From contig NZ_QMKK01000025.1 in the NCBI RefSeq assembly GCF_003287875.1, positions 317,501 to 381,500 of the forward strand: DNA of 64,000 bases, read 5' to 3'. The stretch is from Martinezella tropici. Its GTDB lineage: Bacteria; Pseudomonadota; Alphaproteobacteria; Rhizobiales; Rhizobiaceae. Below are positions 58,841 to 64,000 of this stretch, in pieces. The first letter of the stretch is position 1, and each line of letters opens with the position of its first letter. A program made the position numbers and the translations under genes. The notes below the pieces were generated by a model. That model saw only the letters and a program-made list of their open reading frames with translations. It searched no databases and was not told the DNA's origin.

Positions 58841-61800
58841 TCACTGTGCCGCTGCATCGGTGACCGAGGATTCCTGTGCGGCAGCTTCTGCCTGCCGGCG
58901 CCGCCGGCGCAGGACGACGTAGAAGACCGGCGTCAGGAACAGGCCGAACAGCGTCACGCCGAGCATGCCGGAAAAGACTGCCGTGCCGAGCGACTGGCGC
59001 ATTTCCGCGCCCGGGCCGGTAGCGATCATCAGCGGCACGACGCCGAAGATGAAGGCGAAGGCGGTCATCAGGATCGGACGCAGACGCAGATGGCTGGCCT
59101 CGATCGCGGCTTCGACAGCGCTTTTTCCTTCAAGCTGCGCCTGCCGGGCGAACTCGACGATCAGAATCGCGTTCTTGGCCGCAAGACCGATCAGCACGAT
59201 CAGCCCGATCTGCGTGAGGATGTTGTTGTCCATCCCTCGCAGATACACGCCGATCAGCGCCGCCAGAACCGCCAGCGGCACGATGAGAATGATCGCAAGC
59301 GGCAGGATCCAGCTTTCATACTGCGCCGACAGCGCCAGGAAGACGAAGATGACCGACAGGGCGAAGATATAGATCGCGGTATTGCCGGTATGCTTCTCCT
59401 GATAGGCGAGTTCGGTCCACTCGAAGGTCGTGCCCGACGGCAAGAGGTTCTTTGCCAGCCCCTCCATGGTGTCGAGTGCCGTACCCGTAGAAACCCCCGG
59501 CCCTGGATTACCCTGGAGAGGGACCGAGACATACATGTTGTAGCGCTGCACGAGCGTCGGCCCGGTCGTATCCCGGATATCGACCAGCGTGCCAAGCGGC
59601 ACCAGCGCCCCGGTCGCAGAGCGCACCTTCAGCGCCAGAATGTCCTCGCGATCCATGCGATATTGCTGATCGGCCTGCGCCCGCACCTGATAGACGCGGC
59701 CGAAGGCATTGAAGTCGTTGACATAGGAGGTGCCGAGATTGATCGACAGGGTCTCGAAGATATTCGGGATCGGCACGTTGAGCGCTCGCGCTTTGTCGCG
59801 ATCGATCGCCAGGAAATATTGCGGGCTGTTGGCGGAGAAGGTGGTGAAGACGCCGCTGACGCCTTTGTTCTGCGCCGCGACGCCCATCATCTGGTAGGCG
59901 AGCGGCAGGATACGGCGCATGTCCGGATTTTCCCGGTCCATGATCTGCATCTTGAAGCCGCCGGAATTGCCGATGCCTCGAATCGAGGGCGGCGGAATGG
60001 CGATGATGAAGGCCTCCTGCAGGCCCTGCAGACTGCCGAAGAGCTGGCCGATGATCTTCGTCGCCGACTCCCCGCTCTTCAGCCGTTCCTCGAATGGCTT
60101 GAACGGCGTGAAAATCACGCCCGAGTTCGAGGCATTGGTGAAGGTCGCGCCGTTGAAGCCGGCGAAGGCGACGGCATTGGCGATGCCGGGCGTCTTGTTG
60201 ATGATACCGGTCGCCTTCTGGATGACGGCGTTGGTGCGCGCAAGCGAGGCCCCATCAGGCAATTGGACGACGACGATGGCATAGCCCTGGTCCATTGTGG
60301 GAACGAAGCCCTGCGGCACGATCCGGCCCATGTACCACGTGCCGGCGAGCAGCCCGGCAAAAACGAGAAGCGCGCAGGCGAGCGCCGCCCAGGTCGTCAC
60401 CAGATGGCGGACGATCCAGGAATAGCCGCGGCTCATCCGCTCGAAACCCCGGTTGAACCCGTCACCCAGAGCACGGCCGAAGCGCGCGAAGATATTGTTG
60501 GATTTCTCGTGACTATGCGGGCGCAGCACGATCGCGGCGATCGCCGGTGAAAGCGTCAGCGAGTTCAGGCAGGAGATCGCCGTCGCGACCGAAATCGTCA
60601 CTGCGAACTGCCGGTAGAACTGTCCGGAGATGCCCGGAATGAAAGCGGTCGGCACGAAGACGGCGATGAGCACCAGGGAAATTGCCAGAACGGCAGTGCC
60701 GACCTCGTTCATCGTCACATGCGACGCCTCTTTCGGCGTCATGCCGAGCGAGAGGTTGCGCTCGACATTTTCGACCACCACGATCGCATCGTCGACGACA
60801 ATGCCGATCGCCAGCACGAGGCCGAACAGAGTCAGCATGTTTAGCGAGAAACCGAAGGCAAGCAGGAAGGCGAAGGTGCCGATCAGCGAGACGGGGATGG
60901 CGACGATCGGGATGATCGCCGTCCGCCACGATTGCAGGAAGACCAACACCACGATCGCGACGAGAATCGCCGCCTCGAAAATGGTCTTGTAGACCTCATG
61001 GATCGATTCGGCGATGAACTCGGTCGGGTTATAGATGATGCGATATTCAAGCCCCTGCGGGAAATCCTGCGCCAGGGTCTCCATCGTCTTCTGGATATCC
61101 GCTGCGGCGGCAAGTGCGTTGGTGCCGGGCCGGGCGAACACGCCCAGCGCCACCGCCGGGCTGCCGTTCAGATAACTGTTGGTGACGTAGTCCTGAGCGC
61201 CGAGCTCGATGCGGGCGACATCCTGCAGCTGCACGAGGCGGCCATTGCCTGTCGCCTTGACGATGACATAGCGGAATTGCCGCGCATCGGAAAAGCGCCC
61301 TTGTGTCGTCACCGTATATTGGAAAGCATTGGTGCCCGAAACCGGCGGCCCGCCGATCGCACCGCCCGACACCTGCACGTTCTGATCCCGAAGCGCCTGC
61401 ACGATGTCGCCTGCGGTCATGCCGTAGGCGGCGAGCTTTTCCGGATCGAGCCAGATGCGCAGCGAATACTGCCGCTCGCCGAAGAGCTGCACATCGCCGA
61501 CGCCATCCAGACGAACGAGAAGGTCGCGGATGCGCGTACGCGCATAGTTGGAAATATAGAGCTGATCGTAGCGGTTGTTCGGCGAGAGAAGATGCACGAC
61601 CATCATCAGGTCGGGCGAGCTCTTGACGGTCGTAATGCCGATGCGGCGAACGTCGTCGGGCAGGCGCGGCTCGGCAATGGCGACGCGGTTCTGTACCAGC
61701 ACCTGCGCCTTGTCGAGATCGGTGCCGAGCTTGAACGTGATCGTCAGGGACATGGAGCCGTCGGCACTGGAATAGGAGGACATATAAAGCATGTCCTCGA

Positions 61801-62020
61801 CGCCGTTGACCTCCTGCTCGATCGGTGTCGCCACGGTATCGGCGATGGTCTGCGCGTCGGCGCCCGGATAGGAAGTACGCACGACGATCGTCGGAGGCGC
61901 GACCTCCGGATATTGAGCTACCGGAAGCTGGAAATAGGCGATGCCGCCGACGATCAGCAGTACGATGGATAGGACCGATGCAAAGATCGGCCGATCGACG
62001 AAGAAGTGGGAAAACCTCAT
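58841..62020 (-). CDS. RND multidrug efflux transporter (HAE1, MexF-like)
   Basis: 1059 residues, full length for the family. The start RFSHFFVDRPIFASVLSIVLL is the first helix. The proton-relay Asp pair is in GIVVDDAIVVVENVER, and the second half repeats the twelve-helix plan. It pumps hydrophobic drugs or other compounds from the periplasm and inner membrane. Its start overlaps the adaptor gene by four bases (ATGA). No outer-membrane channel gene follows in the window, so a TolC-like protein from elsewhere is presumably used. Confidence 0.94.
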   Translation of the reverse strand: MRFSHFFVDRPIFASVLSIVLLIVGGIAYFQLPVAQYPEVAPPTIVVRTSYPGADAQTIADTVATPIEQEVNGVEDMLYMSSYSSADGSMSLTITFKLGTDLDKAQVLVQNRVAIAEPRLPDDVRRIGITTVKSSPDLMMVVHLLSPNNRYDQLYISNYARTRIRDLLVRLDGVGDVQLFGERQYSLRIWLDPEKLAAYGMTAGDIVQALRDQNVQVSGGAIGGPPVSGTNAFQYTVTTQGRFSDARQFRYVIVKATGNGRLVQLQDVARIELGAQDYVTNSYLNGSPAVALGVFARPGTNALAAAADIQKTMETLAQDFPQGLEYRIIYNPTEFIAESIHEVYKTIFEAAILVAIVVLVFLQSWRTAIIPIVAIPVSLIGTFAFLLAFGFSLNMLTLFGLVLAIGIVVDDAIVVVENVERNLSLGMTPKEASHVTMNEVGTAVLAISLVLIAVFVPTAFIPGISGQFYRQFAVTISVATAISCLNSLTLSPAIAAIVLRPHSHEKSNNIFARFGRALGDGFNRGFERMSRGYSWIVRHLVTTWAALACALLVFAGLLAGTWYMGRIVPQGFVPTMDQGYAIVVVQLPDGASLARTNAVIQKATGIINKTPGIANAVAFAGFNGATFTNASNSGVIFTPFKPFEERLKSGESATKIIGQLFGSLQGLQEAFIIAIPPPSIRGIGNSGGFKMQIMDRENPDMRRILPLAYQMMGVAAQNKGVSGVFTTFSANSPQYFLAIDRDKARALNVPIPNIFETLSINLGTSYVNDFNAFGRVYQVRAQADQQYRMDREDILALKVRSATGALVPLGTLVDIRDTTGPTLVQRYNMYVSVPLQGNPGPGVSTGTALDTMEGLAKNLLPSGTTFEWTELAYQEKHTGNTAIYIFALSVIFVFLALSAQYESWILPLAIILIVPLAVLAALIGVYLRGMDNNILTQIGLIVLIGLAAKNAILIVEFARQAQLEGKSAVEAAIEASHLRLRPILMTAFAFIFGVVPLMIATGPGAEMRQSLGTAVFSGMLGVTLFGLFLTPVFYVVLRRRRRQAEAAAQESSVTDAAAQ

Positions 62021-63198
62021 TGGTTCGTCCCCTGTACGTCGGCCTGGGCCGGCGGCTCCTCATTCGTCGCCTGCTGCGGCAGTTCGATCAGCTGCGGCGT
62101 CACCTTGGCGCCGGGCCGAATGCGCATCAGCCCGTTGACGACGATCGTTTCGTCGCCGGTCATGCCGTCACGGATGACGCGATAGCCATAGAGCTTCGGC
62201 CCGAGGCGCACCGGCTTCGGCGTGATATTACCGGCGGTATCGGCGACATAGACGACGCGCTGGTTCTGGTCCGAGCCGATAGCTTCATCTGGGACCAGGA
62301 TCGCCTTGTAGCTGTTCGAGCCTTGCACCTGAACGCGTCCGAACAGGCCGGGCTGCAGGATGAGATCAGGGTTCGGGAAGCGGGCGCGGACGCGGATCGT
62401 GCCCGTCTCGTTGTCGACGCGGTTTTCAGCGAAATCGAGCTTGCCCTTGAACGGCTTCTGCCGCTGATCGGCAATCGTGACGGTCACGTCAAGCCCGCCG
62501 CCGCCCTGCTGCAGGGCGCTGCCGTTCTTGCGGGCCTCGTCGGCATAGGAGAGCAGCCGGCGTTCGTCGACGTCGAAATAGAAATCGATGGGATCGAGCG
62601 ACACGATGGTGGTCAGCACGGTCTGGTCGGCCTGCACGAGATTGCCGACCGAAATCAGCCGCCGGTCGATGCGGCCGCTGAGCGGCGCGGTGATCCGGGT
62701 GAAATCCATATCCAGATTGGCGCGATCGACAGCGGCCTGCGCGCCACGCACATTCGCCTCGGCCGAAACGAGATCGCGACGGCGGTCGTCGAGGGTCGAA
62801 GCCGACTGGCTGCCAGTCGTCGACAGCGATTGCGCGCGCTTGAACTGCGCATCGGCAAGCGTCAGCGACGATTTCGCCACTTCCAGCGAGGCCGTCGATT
62901 CGTTCAGCGCGGTCACGAATGGCCGCTGGTCGATGACGAAAAGCAGGTCGCCCTGTTTGACGATAGCACCATCCTGGAAATGCACTTCCTGAAGATAGCC
63001 GCCCACCCGCGAGCGCACAGAAACCTCATCGACCGCCTGGAAGCGCCCGATGAACTCGTCGCTATCGACGACATCGCGAACGATCGGCTTGGCGACCGTC
63101 ACAGGCGGGGCCGGCGGCGCACCCTGCGCCAGCGCCTGAGCGCCCGAGAAAACGGCAAAAACACAGCTGAACAAAACGGCACGCGGCAGCATCGGCAT
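62017..63198 (-). CDS. RND efflux periplasmic adaptor (MexE-like)
   Basis: 393 residues from ATG 63198, which has AAGGGGG upstream; a far longer open frame has no family match. The signal peptide is PRAVLFSCVFAVFSGAQALA. The split lipoyl/hairpin structure is visible from VRSRVGGYLQEVHFQDGAIVKQGD to RITAPLSGRIDRRLISVGN, and the C-terminal barrel follows. It links the RND pump to an outer-membrane channel. It is the first gene of the pair. A palindrome at 63405 is a candidate operator. Confidence 0.92.
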   Translation of the reverse strand: MPMLPRAVLFSCVFAVFSGAQALAQGAPPAPPVTVAKPIVRDVVDSDEFIGRFQAVDEVSVRSRVGGYLQEVHFQDGAIVKQGDLLFVIDQRPFVTALNESTASLEVAKSSLTLADAQFKRAQSLSTTGSQSASTLDDRRRDLVSAEANVRGAQAAVDRANLDMDFTRITAPLSGRIDRRLISVGNLVQADQTVLTTIVSLDPIDFYFDVDERRLLSYADEARKNGSALQQGGGGLDVTVTIADQRQKPFKGKLDFAENRVDNETGTIRVRARFPNPDLILQPGLFGRVQVQGSNSYKAILVPDEAIGSDQNQRVVYVADTAGNITPKPVRLGPKLYGYRVIRDGMTGDETIVVNGLMRIRPGAKVTPQLIELPQQATNEEPPAQADVQGTNQ

Positions 63199-63404
63199 GA
63201 AGCCCCCTTCGAAAAACCGCATACGGCAAGAGGCGCCGTTATCACGGTAAGCACTCACAAAATTTGCCTGCAACTTTCCGCAAAAGACCCGTCGCCACCA
63301 GGCGCCATACAACCAGGTCTCTTCGGACTTCCCCAACATGCGCCCGGGCCGCGCGAGCCCGGGTATCATCCAGCCCTCGGGGGCCAGCATCACGCGTTTA
63401 ATGT

Positions 63405-63417
63405 ATAAACGGTTTAT
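63405..63417. promoter_or_regulatory. Candidate repressor site upstream of the RND operon
   Basis: ATAAACGGTTTAT is a perfect 13-base palindrome about 200 bases upstream of the adaptor start, in an AT-rich stretch (63395-63420) that could hold the promoter. It is typical in size for a TetR-family site; no such gene adjoins it here. Confidence 0.5.
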
Positions 63418-63514
63418 CGAATTGGACAACAGGCAATGAAGCGGGCGCAATCAAAACGCAACCAATTGTTTTCATTATACGGAAGGACGCCCATAAGATG
63501 AGCTGGCCGAGCGA

Positions 63515-64000
63515 TCAGCCCTCCAGCTCCTCGCGCAGCATTTCGAGCTCGAGCCATTCCTCTTCCATGCTGACAAGGCTTTCTCGCAGCTTTTCCATCT
63601 CCGCCGCCAGGCGATTGAAGGTTGCGGGATCCTTGGAAAAGAGGTTCGGATCGGCCATCTTCTTTTCGCGAGCTGCAATCTCGGCTTCCGCCTTGGCCAT
63701 GTCCTTCGGCAGGTTTTCGAGCGCGAATTTCTGCTTGTAGGAGAGCTTGCCCTTGCCTTTCGAGCCTTCGGCGACCGGTGTTGCGGCTTCGGCTGATTTC
63801 GGCTTTTCGGCCGCCTTTTCCGCCCGCTTGCGCTCCTCGATCGCGCCCTTGCGCTGGGCCAGCATGTCGGAATAACCGCCGGCATATTCGATCCAGCGGC
63901 CATCGGGCTCTTCCGGATTGGCGGGAGCGATTGTCGAGGTCACGGTGCGATCGAGAAAATCGCGGTCGTGGCTGACGAGAATGACCGTCCCGGCAAAGCC
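63515..64000 (-). CDS. ABC-F family ATPase, C-terminal part (gene continues beyond window)
   Basis: The frame stays open to the window edge and reads GFAGTVILVSHDRDFLDRTVTSTI on the minus strand, which is the H-switch region of the second ATPase domain of an ABC-F protein (Uup/EttA group). After it come a charged, Ala/Lys-rich linker and a C-terminal coiled coil (KQKFALENLPKDMAKAEAEI...LESLVSMEEEW), as in Uup. ABC-F proteins act on ribosomes or in DNA-related roles, not in transport. The GTG at 63943 is the internal Val of this motif, not a start. Confidence 0.88.
   Translation of the reverse strand, partial: GFAGTVILVSHDRDFLDRTVTSTIAPANPEEPDGRWIEYAGGYSDMLAQRKGAIEERKRAEKAAEKPKSAEAATPVAEGSKGKGKLSYKQKFALENLPKDMAKAEAEIAAREKKMADPNLFSKDPATFNRLAAEMEKLRESLVSMEEEWLELEMLREELEG

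Noticed and set aside
58835..60550. Long plus-strand frames opposite the RND genes (also 61825-63408)
   Set aside because: Antisense shadows of strongly conserved RND pump and adaptor genes.
63515..63943. Complete small coiled-coil gene starting at GTG 63943
   Set aside because: The frame continues upstream into an ABC-F H-switch motif (ILVSHDRDFLDRTV), so the GTG is an internal Val codon.

Overview
The window looks like a stretch of a Rhizobium-type chromosome or large replicon (Alphaproteobacteria, Rhizobiaceae). The evidence is its GC-rich coding sequence, a glpSTPQUV glycerol-uptake operon, a SAM-II riboswitch in front of metA, many CUT1 sugar ABC transporters with MocA-type dehydrogenases, and several intergenic palindromic repeats of a kind I associate with rhizobia. 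No tRNA, rRNA, CRISPR array, complete insertion sequence or phage gene was seen.

Layout. 1-5762: the end of a tryptophan 2,3-dioxygenase-family gene, mntH, an M23 peptidase, a TetR regulator and a DUF427 protein. 5759-13232: a sugar ABC system on the minus strand, divergent from a ROK regulator, a MocA dehydrogenase and a ThuA-like protein. 13233-20120: a long leader with no convincing gene, then glpSTPQUV and its terminator. 20264-21124: a secreted acid phosphatase. 21151-21329: a palindromic element. 21372-26760: an orphan sugar-binding protein divergent from a LacI regulator, a DUF2264 protein and a 2-hydroxyacid dehydrogenase. 26978-27565: a lipoprotein transglycosylase.

27597-40841 is a large catabolic island: a MocA dehydrogenase and an enolase-superfamily enzyme (minus), a TetR regulator, a complete CUT1 transporter with two more MocA dehydrogenases (plus), and a GH2 glycosidase (minus). 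Two near-identical palindromes, GTAACCAWATAGTTAY, lie at the two promoter regions flanking the TetR gene and are its likely operators.

40918-44244 is the most unusual locus: an acyl carrier protein, an acyl-CoA-dehydrogenase-like protein, a truncated class II synthetase homologue of the amino acid:carrier-protein ligase type, and a DUF1839 protein. The DUF1839 protein has a Cys/His/Asp pattern resembling BtrH-type papain-fold acyltransferases. Together they could load an amino acid on a carrier protein, modify it and transfer it to an unknown acceptor.

44602-47490 is an EF-P module (epmB, epmA, efp). 47553-49403 encodes an SbmA/YddA-like ABC protein whose ATPase motifs are all degenerate. 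49568-52936 holds a MoxR ATPase and its VWA/CoxE-type partner, separated by riboswitch-controlled metA. 53035-58586 carries a small secreted protein, aldose 1-epimerase and an amino-sugar operon (GntR regulator, SIS deaminase, nagA, UPF0309 SIS protein), with inverted copies of a repeat around the last gene. 58841-63198 is a MexEF-like RND efflux pair, followed by the C-terminal end of an ABC-F protein that runs off the window.
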